DNA from: Obelidium mucronatum
Taxonomy: Eukaryota > Chytridiomycota > Chytridiomycetes > Chytridiales > Chytriomycetaceae
Assembly: GCA_025765595.1 (NCBI GenBank)
Contig: JAIVFH010000130.1
Span: 1 to 64,000 of the forward strand
Reading direction: 5' to 3'
DNA: 64,000 nucleotides
The first letter of the stretch is position 1. Every line of letters starts with the position of its first letter. The position numbers and the translations under genes were made by a program. Shown in pieces: positions 23,144-34,300 of the stretch. The notes beneath the pieces were generated by a model, which saw nothing but the letters and a program-made list of their open reading frames with translations, was not told the DNA's origin and ran no database searches.

Positions 23144-23649
23144 GTTGCATTTGTTTATTGTTTATTCCTCTTTGTTGGCAGTTGCATTGCAGCCTCTGCT
23201 TCCCAAACAGCAAACTTTGCTTTTTAACATTACTTTCGCACTCAGAAACCAGTGAAAGATGTGATAGTTCAACTCTCAATTCGAAACATCTCGGCAGTCT
23301 GCGAATCTTCCTGCGGCAAGAGCCCCAAACATCAATCATCGAGTCGTGTAATCGCCACCACGCTGAGGTCACCGGCAATTCCGCACAATTTCGCGGGCCG
23401 CATTGGCGTAGGTGCAACAATATGTCATCCTGAATGCCAGCCCTGGAGGCTGGAAGCGACACACTATGTAAGAGGCCAATATGTAGCATGGAAAAGTGGC
23501 ATGGAATAAAGTCTGTGCCTTACAAGGCACAGAGTTTGGTCCCAGTCACATTGTGAAGGTGAAGTGTAATGGGATGGGATGCACACAAAGATGCGATATA
23601 GATACAATAAATTACCATCGCTGATGCAAGCCCATAGAATTGGTATGAT

Positions 23650-25530
23650 ACCTCTGTACAATGCCGCTTTGATGGTTGATGATAGCCCGTGGGGATGGTA
23701 CTGGGAATACGTAGAGCTTGCATTAAACTGATTGAAGTGCCTTTCTGGTTTTGGCCGCCTTCACGCTCCAGTGTTGCGGCCCAACCAACATTTTCAAGCA
23801 ACCAAACTATTTGGAAGCGAGTGTGAAGCTCTGTATGGCTCATTATGTTGAGTACGACTTGATATGACCCGGTCGAAAGAACGGCCTCAATTACAGGGAT
23901 ACATTTCCTCAACAGAAACTTAGGAAAAAAATTGAGTTCACCCAAATGCACAATACTGAATAATGTAGATTACTACTCACGAGGGCACAACTCGGACTCA
24001 AAGGCATATTTTCAATCAAACAGACACAGGAGAGGTGAGAAGAAGCAATATAGAGTCGATGAGACGAGAATCACATAAATCTTGAGCACATTGGTCATTG
24101 TTTGTAAGTCGGCAGAAACTCCAAACTGCGTCGAGACCCTGTTCAAGAGACAACTTGCCATTCATAAAAACAATACGAACGCAGTCTGAAAAACGAAGCA
24201 ACTACAAGTACATAAATAAGAAAAGATTAATATCACTATACAGAATGCGCACTCTTTCGCGAATAACAGGGTTGCTGCAGCTGTGTTCGGTGGCTAACCC
24301 GACACTCAATAGGTGGACGACTTTGGCTACAATCACATTGTAACTGGCGTTAAACTCTTTTGGGATATTGTTGATGATAGTGGGACTAAAAAGCTCCAGA
24401 ATTCTTGAGACATCATTTATAACCCTCTGCAACATTTGCACAGGAACACATGTTGGCGAGAGCCCAGAGGGCCTGAACCAATAAAAGTTAAGTCGATTGT
24501 ATGAATAGTTAACTTTTTAGAAATGTGTACCTGTCCGAAGCCATGTCTTTTGATAATGTTCATGTTTACGATCATATTGAGGATGAAGGCTATCAGTTAT
24601 TCCCAACTTCGTCCACCAGCAATATGCCAAAGTTTGTTTGCTGACCGCGCTCGCCCTTGTAGTATCCATTTGACATGAGCAACCGTTGGCAATAGCAGCC
24701 ATCAAACCACAAAGAATAAGAGAAAGAGAACCTGAATGTCTGATCTGGTAGCAGACAGATTTGATGCGAGTTTGCTCAAGATTCTTCTATGTCTCACCAC
24801 CTGATGTACCATATGTTCTAGCAAACAAACATTAGCAGCAAGTGGAGCAAACCGGTTCACTAACTGTCACTAAACAATGAGTTGACTAAAGCCGCCACCA
24901 TGGCATTGATATCCTCTTCTTCAACAGCATTCTGGAACTGAAAGGGGTGTTAGATCGCGACTTTCACAGCCAACTTACTAGAGCATCCAGATCATGCAAA
25001 CCCGCAGACCCTCTGAATAATGATAGATAATAACAAGACAATAACTCAAAATCTCTCAAAGTTACAACAAAGAGGACTCCTATGCACTATCCCCGACTTC
25101 CTCCTCTTCCAAAGTACGCGCCATGAAAGAGAAACGCTTATTCTTGGAAGCTCAAGAAATTTCCAGTTTCCAGAGCCTTTTCAAAAAGAAGGATGAAAAT
25201 CAGATGTTAGCACAGCATCAAACCCAAATAGATAATAGCAATTTACCGTTTTCGGCATCATTCAATTCTCTTCGAATCGCCTGGGCTTTTGCCAGGTCCA
25301 TCATTGATGGTTTCCCTGCCACAATCTCAATAAATTGTTGACTTGTGGCATTCTTGCTACATAAAACAGAGTTTAAAAGCAACTACTACAACATCAAGCG
25401 GGGTGCACTGCGTACAGTAGATTTTTCCTTTTCAAGATTCACACTCATTGAGTTGAATCCACCACTATCTCCATCGCTGTCTGCATCACTATCACTTAGC
25501 TTTTGAGTTGCCTGCGCTGTTTCCAGGTCC
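23650..25530 (-). CDS. ARM-repeat (importin-alpha-like) gene or decayed copy
   Basis: A series of short minus-strand coding pieces in order: acidic LSDSDADSDGDSGGFNSMS (about 25500), FIEIVAGKPSMMDLAKAQ (25345), AVEEEDINAMVAALVNSL (24930), VVHLLSVGLATEHSCSNPV (24300), LSLEQGLDAVWSFCRLTNND (24150) and CIPVIEAVLSTGSYQVV followed by TRFQIVWLLENVGWAATL (23900). The L..G..AVWSFCRL and FQIVWLLENVG helices resemble armadillo units of karyopherin alpha. The FIEIVAGK exon is partly duplicated at 25500-25600. Exon boundaries are not resolved and at least one stop lies in the duplicate. A nuclear-import adaptor function is inferred only from the fold. Confidence 0.4.
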
Positions 25531-25619
25531 GTCTATGATAGTTTTCCTGCCGCAATCTCAATAAATCGCTGACTAGTGGCAAAACTCAGCAATGTTGTAT
25601 CGAATTGCCTGGGCTTTTT

Positions 25620-26117
25620 CCATGCAGGATGATATTGTTTTAGGGAACATATCACTTTAAAAGTTTAAAACAGGGTAGCAAAGGGATTACAACGTACCTC
25701 ACAGGATCAAGTATTCACACGGCCTTGAAGAGTGGGGATTTTGAACTGGTATGTCCACATCATGAAATATCACTCTTGGATACTGATATCATATGTGATA
25801 TATTTCCGTTCAATTATTTTTTTCAATCTTATTTCTATGCCATTTTATTTTCAGGGGTCCTGTCAGAAGTAGAAACAAATACACACACTCGAGGTTTATT
25901 ATTATCACATTGTGACTCATCAGACAGTAATTTCTGTATTATTTTACCAAAATCCGTCTCAAGCCTAGGTTTGCAGCATCAACAACATTCCCCCACAATA
26001 CCTGACTCTCTCTGATTTTCCCAGTCGAGCAAGACACTTGTCTTGTAATTCCCAAGAGTTCTCGTCAGGGCAACCAAAGCCCACGCCGTTCTGCCACAGC
26101 GACAGCGTCTTGACGCC
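25620..26117. repeat. Segmental duplication block Y2, left half
   Basis: Matches 15885-16477 in order, with a few short deletions. It ends in TTGACGCC (26110-26117), immediately followed by the hAT terminus; the duplicate continues at 30755. Confidence 0.85.
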
Positions 26118-28819
26118 TAGGGATGGCGATTTGGTACCCGTTATCCGGACCTGGTCAGGTTAACCTGGTCAAGTGACATGACCAGGTTTTGGTTTTTGTC
26201 AGACCTGGGTGTGGGACCCGACACCCAAAAAAAGTCTCGGGGGAGGTATCGAACCCCCCCTCATCTGTTCGTCAGCATTTCCAGCATCCAGCGTCACCAG
26301 AATGTATAGCACAGCAATTGAAATCAGACATCTTTAATAAATGGCATCACTTTGGTTCAAAACTGCCAGTATGCAGCAAGTAATTGCTCACATCTTGTGT
26401 TCGCTCACAAAACGTCAAAACTACTGCTATTTCAAATCTCAAGATGTGGAGACAAGAGAGTGAGTCGTGACATGGCTCAACCTTTAATTATGAAAGCCAC
26501 CAAGCCTTTGACTGAACTGCATCAGAAACAGCTTCTAAAACTGCAAGGAACAAAGATCTTATCTTAATTTAATTTTCCTGAACTGTTTGCTTTTTTTTCA
26601 GAACTGAAACTGAACTGACTCAGACTCTGAATCTGAAGACGAAGTCCTGCTGGAGACACCATCCAAGCGACAAAAGAGAATGGCAGCACCAGCCAATGAA
26701 TCTGAGCCCCAGCTTCTGAACATATCTCCACCAAGTCCAAGTCCCAGGGAAAGTCCTCGAAAAGTACTTCAGTTCCAACTGCCGCATGTGAACAGAAAAT
26801 CAAAGAAGGTAGATTATGGGCTGAAGGCTGCCAATTGAAAGAAGTACAGCCCATGAAAGATGGATCCAGCCGCCTTTGGTTGGATAAGTACTTTAAACGA
26901 GTCGAGATCAAGCTTGGACGTGAATGTGGTTTGCAACCGGGGCCAAGATATGATATCTGCCTCGCTTTTCACCAAGGACATACTCAGGTTCCGTGCAGCT
27001 GGGCACAAAAAACCGATGGTCAAGGATCTCTTACCAATATGAAGTCTCACTTGCAAAGCGCCCATGGTTCAGTTGTTTCTTTGATGGATCCAGAGCTCAG
27101 AAGAACACTGTTGGGAGACAGCAAATCCCAAACAAAACTGCGTTCCGATGGCACAGCAAAAGTTTCGGTTAGTTGGTATTATATATTGGTGATGACACTG
27201 AACTGACAACATTATTTGTTTAAAAAGGAGTACTTTGCCCTCAGCTCACTTGAAGTAAAAGATGCACTTGCAAAGCATATAATCCTTGACATGGCGCCTT
27301 TGGGTGTGAGCAAGAGACGTGGCTTCAGACAAATGATTGCGGATTTCCGCCCAGACATACGGCTTCCTGCAAGATCCACAATGAAATCCCACATCAAAGA
27401 TCTCTGTGAGAAAGGTCATGCAAGATTTTAAAGTCTGCAGATTCAGAGGTATTGTTTGCCCTCAGCCAACACTGTCCCTTAAACCCACATTTATTCAATA
27501 GATCTGTATTACACTCGACATCTGGACTTCTAGCAACAACAAAGTTGCGTATCTTGGAATTACTGGCCACTTTGTTTCCAATTTTACTATTCAAGCTTGT
27601 ATGTTGGATATTGTGCCGTTGTCTGGCACCCATGAAGGAAGAAACATAGCAAAAAAAGTTATTGAGGTCCTGCGTGAGAATGGTGTCTGGGACCAGTTTT
27701 TCACTGTTACCTCAGATAATGCTAGCAACAATGACACTATGGTGGAGGCGTTAGTTGAAACATTGATTGAGGAGATGGATGAAGATCTTTCCCCTGAAGA
27801 TTATGCAGTTGAAATCCATCTTTGCTGTTGGGCACATGTGCTTGATTTGGCTGTTAAAGGTTTTTTTTTTCTTTGGGAAGTTGCTTATGATCTTATCTAT
27901 TTAACCAGCCTTCTTGGAGCCGTTTCGAGTGGAAGACAGTGCCATCATGGATTTGTTGTTGCTTTGAAGGACTCCCCACAAAGGGTTGAAGCTCTGGAGC
28001 AGGCTTGGATTACTACTGGTAACAGCAAAAAGGATTTTTTTAATGGTAATCCTAGACATCCAAACTTGATGGTACTCTACCAATGATATGATCCACCGGG
28101 CATTGTATTTGAAACCGGCAATCGTGAAGTTGATGGTGCTGGATGTGTATGAAGACTTTCAAATTGGGAAGAAGCAGTGGGACAAACTGGAGGTGCTTCT
28201 AAGGTTTCTGGGTCCCTGCAAAAATTCAGTTAAGCATCTCATGGGCCACAGTAATGTGGCTGCCTCTGATGTGATTCCAACATACGATGATTTGTTTGAT
28301 CAAGTTGGTGAGTCGACACTTTTTTTTTAATCGCTGCATGCATTATATCCCAATTATCGATTCAAGACCTTCATTAACACTCCTTTATTTGCAAAAAAAA
28401 CATGGGTTGACATTCAAGAATAAGCTGCAAAAATACTAGAGCAAAGCTTCTCCATGCTTCTCCATTGCGACAATATTTGATCCGAACTACAATTTGGCAT
28501 TCTTTTTGGATTGGTGACTGGCAATCATTGAGGCTGATAAAGAAACTGCAGATGACAGTGTTGACGAAAAAGAACTATTGGCTCACCGCCAAGTGAACGA
28601 TAAGTTCCTAACTCGTGCTCGACAAATTTGGTCATCTAAATACAAGCCCACTGCACTGGAATCTGCGCCTGCTGTGGCAAGTGACCGCAATGGTTCTATT
28701 CATCGAACAGGATTGGGAGGTCAGGATGCAAATTACCATGAGTTCAAGCATTGATTGGGTGCGCCAAAGTCCAAAAAAGGAGGAGCTTCAAATTTGGACC
28801 GTGACGAATTTGAGGAGTA

Positions 28820-30252
28820 TGTATTTGTATTGACTATTTTACCTGAAATTGGATTTGTGCGAACTTTTTTGCCTTACAAGATTGCGTCATCCAAAAATCG
28901 CGTCAAAACCGCGTTGCTACGAATGGACATCCGAGGGGTTGTCGAGAACCACCATGCCACACCGGAAGTGAAGGCATATTGCCTTTACATGTACTATTTC
29001 ATGGGTGTGAAGCCGGCCCAGCTGGCAAAGACGTTCTCGAAATCCAAAACCACTATAAGCACATGGATTGACGTATACGAATCTACCGGGGTTCTGGGCC
29101 GAATGTCAACTGAATCTGTATACCGCAAATTCACTCCTGACAAGCGACAATGGCTTGTTGACTTGTATGAAGTGAAGCCAACTCTCTTTTTGGCAGAGGC
29201 CAGGTACCAATTCCAAGTCCATTTCAACACAACAATCAGCAAATCATCGATTTGTATTATTTTGCGCGAAGCTGGTCTCTCGTGGAAAGTCATTGAGCGT
29301 CGTGCGATGCAAGTGAGTGAAGCAGAAGTCGTCAGATTTGCAAAGGAACTTCTTGCTCTCCCTTGGACCCTGGTAAATCTTGTTTTTCTGGACGAAGTTT
29401 CATTTGACAATCGAGATATGCTTCGGTCACATGGCTATGGTCGCAAAGGACAAGCCCTGGTGTATCGAGGGGAATTCAATCGGAAGCCTCGTGTCTCACT
29501 GTTGTGTTTCATTGGCCTTTTCGGAATCTTGGACACGTTTATGACGGAGGGAACATTTGACCGTCACAAGTTCGCTGAATGCTGTCGAGATTTTGCTTTG
29601 AACAATGCTAAAGTCCATCAATATCCCGGACCAAACTCTGTCTGGATTCTCGACGGGGCCAAGATTCATTGCGATGCAAATATTGTTCACTACCTGCGCT
29701 CTCTTGGAATTGTAGTTGTGTTTCTACCTGCTTATTGTCCTTTCTTCAACCCAATTGAAGTTCTCTTTGGGATGGTGAAACAGAAGCTCCAAGTATATTA
29801 TGTGGAAGGCTCGAAACGACCACTGGAAGTAGTTGTTTCGGAGGTTCTCAACATGTTTGTGAATTATAACCTCACGGCCATATTCAGAAAGTGCGGCTAT
29901 ACACCTTCAGGCTTCAATCCTGCAACTGCGTTTAATCAGGATCTCAAAGACTTTGGTTTTGAAACAGAATAAAGTTTATTGTCCATTATTCATTGAATTG
30001 ACACCTCCTCCCAAATTTCCAAAGTTGGGTGCATGATCAATGTCCATCTGGTTTGTGATTTGGTGATAGATGCCTCTAGCGGCTTGTGGTTCAAGTTGTT
30101 ATGTTACAACCAGTTGCTGCAATGTGATTGGTCGACGCACTTTTGCATCTCCATTTTTTTGCGCAGATTTTTTATGCGCAGAGTCCAGTTTGGGATTGCG
30201 TGCGCAATACAGCCTTTATAATTTATTAACTAACAAATTTTTTTGTACCAGA
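28820..30252 (+). mobile_element. IS630/Tc1-like element nested in the hAT transposase gene
   Basis: The hAT frame reads GAGGAG-TA before the insert and TA-CTTGAAG after it. Removing the insert and one TA restores a continuous reading frame, as expected for the TA target duplication of Tc1/mariner elements. The insert contains one full-length transposase ORF. No convincing terminal inverted repeat is visible at these edges, so the true ends could differ by a few bases or the repeats are very short or degraded. Confidence 0.65.
28923..29972 (+). CDS. IS630/Tc1-type DD34E transposase (intact ORF)
   Basis: 349 residues from the ATG at 28923. An N-terminal helix-turn-helix pair (YYFMGVKPAQLAKTFSKSK) is followed by the catalytic DDE core: first Asp in LVFLDEVSFDNRD, second in VWILDGAKIHCD, final Glu in AYCPFFNPIEVLFGMVK. 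There are 34 residues between the second Asp and the Glu, the DD34E spacing. No stop or frameshift is seen. The frame is also open upstream into the interrupted hAT exon (to 28755), so the longer 405-residue reading is a chimera; I prefer the internal Met because family homology begins after the insertion point. The relic at 18896-19601 is a deleted relative. Confidence 0.85.
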   Translation: MDIRGVVENHHATPEVKAYCLYMYYFMGVKPAQLAKTFSKSKTTISTWIDVYESTGVLGRMSTESVYRKFTPDKRQWLVDLYEVKPTLFLAEARYQFQVHFNTTISKSSICIILREAGLSWKVIERRAMQVSEAEVVRFAKELLALPWTLVNLVFLDEVSFDNRDMLRSHGYGRKGQALVYRGEFNRKPRVSLLCFIGLFGILDTFMTEGTFDRHKFAECCRDFALNNAKVHQYPGPNSVWILDGAKIHCDANIVHYLRSLGIVVVFLPAYCPFFNPIEVLFGMVKQKLQVYYVEGSKRPLEVVVSEVLNMFVNYNLTAIFRKCGYTPSGFNPATAFNQDLKDFGFETE

Positions 30253-30754
30253 TACTTGAAGCTGGGTCAGCTTTCTGATGTCAATCCGTTGAAGTGGTGG
30301 GAAGCAAATAAGAAAGCATATCCAAACCTTTGGAAAATGGCTGTCGACTTCTTGGCAATTGCGGCATCGTCCGTCCCTTCAGAACGATTATTTTCAGATG
30401 CAGGAAACATTATTACGGACAAGCGCAACCGATTAACGCTGGATACAGCGGGATCTTTGATTTGCACTCATAACTGGTATACTAGCGGCACACTCTCGTT
30501 CAATACCAAGGCCGCTTCATCTCTTGCGTTGAATCAGTATGGGAATCACACCCAATCGATCTGAGTCTCTTGTTAGTTATTCTTTTGTTTCTTTTATTTT
30601 TATTACTTTTATTTTGTTTTTTAAGAATAAAAACCCGCTGGCAGTAACCCTAACCGGAGCCAACCTGGCATGACCAGTTTTCAATTGCCAGTCCCAGGTA
30701 AACCCGATGACTCATACCCGCAGGTACCGGGTTTTCACTAGGTAACCATCCCTA

Positions 30755-31145
30755 TTGACACCCGCCGCCGCAGCCTCGGCCGACGCGAACACGTGCGTCG
30801 GCGCAAACCGTAACGCCGCCGCGTGCGGCTTCCAGAAGACGCGGAACCCCTCCCGGGAAACAGCCGCGTAGTTGCTGCGGCACACAACAGACACGCGATT
30901 CGCCGCTCTCGGGCTCAGCCGGAACCCGTGGAACGCCCCACACACCCCGCCGCCCACTGCACTGCCGCGATTAGAGAATTGTCTGCATCCAATGACACGC
31001 CAATCAATATGTTCTTCATTCTGCGATCAACAATAAAAGTGTGTCTATTCTTATCTACTTTTATCTCGAATCTGAATTCATCAAAAGCATCTATCCAGCT
31101 GTTGAAGTTTACGCGTTAACTTCGCCATTATTGTAAAAACCCCTG
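30755..31145. repeat. Segmental duplication block Y2, right half
   Basis: Resumes the match to block Y1 after the hAT element, starting with the second target copy TTGACACC. About 60 bp just after the junction are missing relative to Y1. It includes the GC-rich minus-strand segment (30960-30765) and an identical-looking tail ending AAAACCCCTGAAAAC. Confidence 0.85.
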
Positions 31146-31360
31146 AAAACAGATTGATGCAACTACGTGTATGCGATTTCAGGGACAACCCAGATTTAGT
31201 CTGTGATTTTAAGATGTTCGGTTTGAGACTGTAGTTGTTTTAAGAGTTGTAAGAACATGTCGAACGTGACCAAAACACAATCGACCAAACTAAAATCAAA
31301 AGTCTGGATGGGAGACAAGCAGTCAAATCTCGGTTTTATTTTATCTGGGATCACTTAGCT
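31146..31360. other. Boundary between repeat-rich and gene-dense halves
   Basis: No ORF or repeat stands out. The 3' end of the mannosidase gene follows immediately. Confidence 0.4.
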
Positions 31361-34300
31361 TCACTTTCCAATCAACAAACGCACAGTAACAACCTTGAAA
31401 GGCCCAAACGGAACCACAAGACTCTTTCCCCCATCCTCAATCGCCACATTGTCCTCCAAATCCTCCAAAATATTGCAGAATCGCGCCTCCTTGATGTTGA
31501 AGAGTCTGTCAAAAAACCAATTATGTTCAGTTGAGTATGCACATTCACATAAAAAAAAAACTTAAAAGCACAGAAAACTCACGTATCGACTTTGGCGACA
31601 CCGCGACCGCCATAAGCTTCATAGAATCGCAACACGACATCCACTTGTCCGTCTTTTCCAGAAACGCGAGGATCCTCTGCAACCTTGACAGTGTCAAGAA
31701 CAAAGTTGCGATGGCTCACTGTAAAGAACTCGCTCGATATCAATGCAGATGGATTCACCAGTGTTGGGCTGTAAAATCGTTGTCAACAGTCAAGGTCCAA
31801 AAACCACCAATAAAACTCAACTGCACAATGGGTCTTTCGTTGTATTGGTACGCCTTCTCCACAACATCGCTCTCAAGGAACGTTCCCTTGTGTGGATACA
31901 ACGCGTATCGGAATATGTGCACTTCCATATCTGTGGTATCGTCCGGTCCCTTAGGGGATCGCAACAAAGACATTCTCATTACTCCGCCTTTGGTTGAGTA
32001 TCCGTATTTGCAGTCGTTGAACAAGGCAACTCCGAATCCGTACTCAGACAAGTCTGCATATCTGTGTCCACACACTTCAAACCGAGCCAAGTCCCTTGGC
32101 AAAAAAATAATCCGTCAGTATTTCGCGGAAAAAAATATGAGAAGGACAAAAGACTCACCAGCTAGTGTTGTAATGTGTTGGTCTTTGGATATATCCAAAC
32201 TGGGTTTCGTATGTAGCATAGTCGCTGTTGATGTTGAATGGGAACTCCACTTTCTACATTTCAAAGAAATCAGATTGGCAAAAAAACAAGACAAACAATC
32301 TATATCGGACTTTACCAGAATAACCCGGTTCTCATGCCAATCAACCTTGGTTTCAAACTCAATCTTGGCATCAGCTGCCGTGATGATAATTCTCTGCTCC
32401 AAAGTACTCGTGCTGCTCAATGGATGCTTTACGTTCAAAACGACACGCAATGGGCCAGCTTCCTCAACCACAGCCAAACCCACACCAGCATCCCAACCCT
32501 TCTCCAAATGGTACACTTCCACATCCCAAGCATCCCAGTAAATTGGAATGTCTTCAAAGATTTTAAATACGTTTCCTAGTTGGTCTGGCGCCACGGCCTC
32601 ATGGCTTTGTTGCGAATTATTAGACGCCAAGCTGAGTTTAAACTTTGAGTTAAAGTAGATAACTCACTTCACTTCTTTATCAAAGAGAGAAATCAGACGT
32701 CCGTGTTGATCGATTTTGACTTTGACAAAGTTGTTTTCCACTTCAAAGACTTTTGTCTCAGCCTCAACTACGAATACAAAATGTATCTTAAGACAGAGGA
32801 ACAAAAAAAAAAACGCGTAGCAACCGGGAAAAAAACATACCAGTGACGAATCCATCCGCATTGGTATGCGAAGAAGGAACCGAAACTTGTTTAACTATTC
32901 GAAGCGTCAAAACACGCTGCATACATTTCATCGCACCCACCAGTCACAGGAACAAACCCAGCTGGCTTATTTCCAAGAGCAAAAGTCTTCACTGACCCAG
33001 TGTTGATTCCATCAACTTCAAAAAAAAACGTCAATATGTGCCACCCCTCATGGTAAACAGATACAATACCATAAACGAGAGCCTGACCCCCCTTAGAGAA
33101 CTGCTGCCAAGTAGAGGCGCCATACAATTCAGCTCCGGCCGTCAATTGAGCCATGTCGACTTCAACAACAGCAGTCAGTGGCCAACTTGTGGTATTAATC
33201 ACAGCCACAGCTTGAAACCAAGATGTGATATCAGGATCCCAAAAATACGTATTCAGGAGTCAAAAAAATACCTTGGGAAGTTCCATGGCCCTTTGCAGCT
33301 GCCATAGACCCCATCAAAGCCTTCAACGCGTCCTCCTTCAACTTTGTGCCCGTCTTTTCAACATCCTCGTAAAACCGGATCGCGTCATCATACACGAGTT
33401 TGATGGAACTGCCCGGCAACACGTCATGGAATTGGTTCAGAAGCACAAGTTTCCAGAGACGATCGAGTTCCTCTTTTGGATATGCAAAATTAACGTTGCC
33501 ACTTTTGTGAGGATTCGCTAGGGCAAGTGTGGACAGAAACTCCACTTCTCGAAGCAAGTTCTCCGACTTGCGATTGTATTTTTTGATGAGACCGTGGGAC
33601 GTGTACTGAAATGGGAAAGAGGGATTAAAGTGGCTGCTGTGAAAACTGCTCAATAATTGGTCGAAACTCAACTGTTCCGCGATGCAATTCAAAATACAAT
33701 TCTCCCTTCCATCTATTTAAATCGCGGCTAGACGCTTCAAGCTCCTCGTAGAAGACCGCTGGATCACAGTTCTTGACAGTTGCCGGCAAACCCTCCACTG
33801 CACTCAAGATTTCAAGGCGATCAATCATGTGCGCAAGAGGACCTCCTCCTCCGTCTCCATTTCCGTACAAATAAATGGACTTGTTGGAGTATGCTTTATC
33901 TTTGTTGTTGTGAAAACTTTTTTGGGATGGAAATTCGTTTTAATGACTATTTCAACCATAAAATATATTTACCTTCTTACGATTTCACCAACGTTGCATT
34001 GGCCGACGTAAGTATCAGCAGCAGCAAAGTGGGTGAGTACTTCAGAATTATCCAGTCTATAGGAAGGTTTTTAAAGAGTTCAGTATAACGAAGTTGCCGA
34101 TTGAGTGCCACGTTACCCAGCCCATTTAAAAGTCGTGTGTGGGAATTTGTTGATATTGTTCCAGCTGATTTTTTGAGTAAAGAAGTATTTCATTCCTGTA
34201 TTCAAAATGATGGATAAATATGAAAAAAAAGTTGTGACAGGCGTTATAGTTTACCTGACAAGGTCGAGATTTGCGGCAACTGGGCAGAGTAACCAAAGGT

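Larger units (their letters stand above)
26620..30564 (+). pseudogene. hAT-family transposase gene, interrupted
   Basis: Pieces in order: an acidic start (DSDSESEDEVLLETPSKR); a BED-type zinc finger region (CSWAQKT, then LTNMKSHLQSAHG) near 27000; the DNA-binding helix region (HIILDMAPLGVSKRRGFRQM) near 27280; catalytic-core strands TLDIWTSSNNKVAYLGITGH near 27510 and TSDNASNN near 27715; CCWAHVLDLAVKG near 27830; an insertion-domain helix (28088-28310); and the C-terminal hATC dimerisation domain (NPLKWWEANKKAYPNLWKMA, then ASSVPSERLFSDAGNIIT) at 30280-30564. A few internal stops could be introns or damage. A second transposon splits the codons for EEY and LKLGQL. Such enzymes cut and paste via hairpin intermediates; this copy cannot make a normal protein unless the insert is removed. 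Confidence 0.8.
26118..30754 (+). mobile_element. hAT transposon, 4,637 bp, with nested IS630/Tc1-like insertion
   Basis: The left terminus TAGGGATGGCGATTTGGTAC and right terminus, inverse TAGGGATGGTTACC, form short imperfect inverted repeats. They are flanked by 8 bp duplications TTGACGCC (26110-26117) and TTGACACC (30755-30762). Paralogous block Y1 has a single TTGACGCC and no insert. The subterminal regions carry several ACCTGG/CCAGGT words in both orientations, plausible transposase-binding sites. The gene inside encodes a hAT transposase and is interrupted by a second transposon at 28820-30252. Confidence 0.93.

Noticed and set aside
26225..26275. Possible tRNA gene on the minus strand with a T-arm-like GGTTCGATACC and a following T-run
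   Set aside because: No A box, no acceptor-stem pairing and no anticodon arm upstream; it lies in the hAT subterminal region and is best treated as coincidence.
28820..30252. Tc1/mariner terminal inverted repeats
   Set aside because: The sequences just inside the TA duplications do not pair convincingly; the element call rests on the TA junction and the transposase only.
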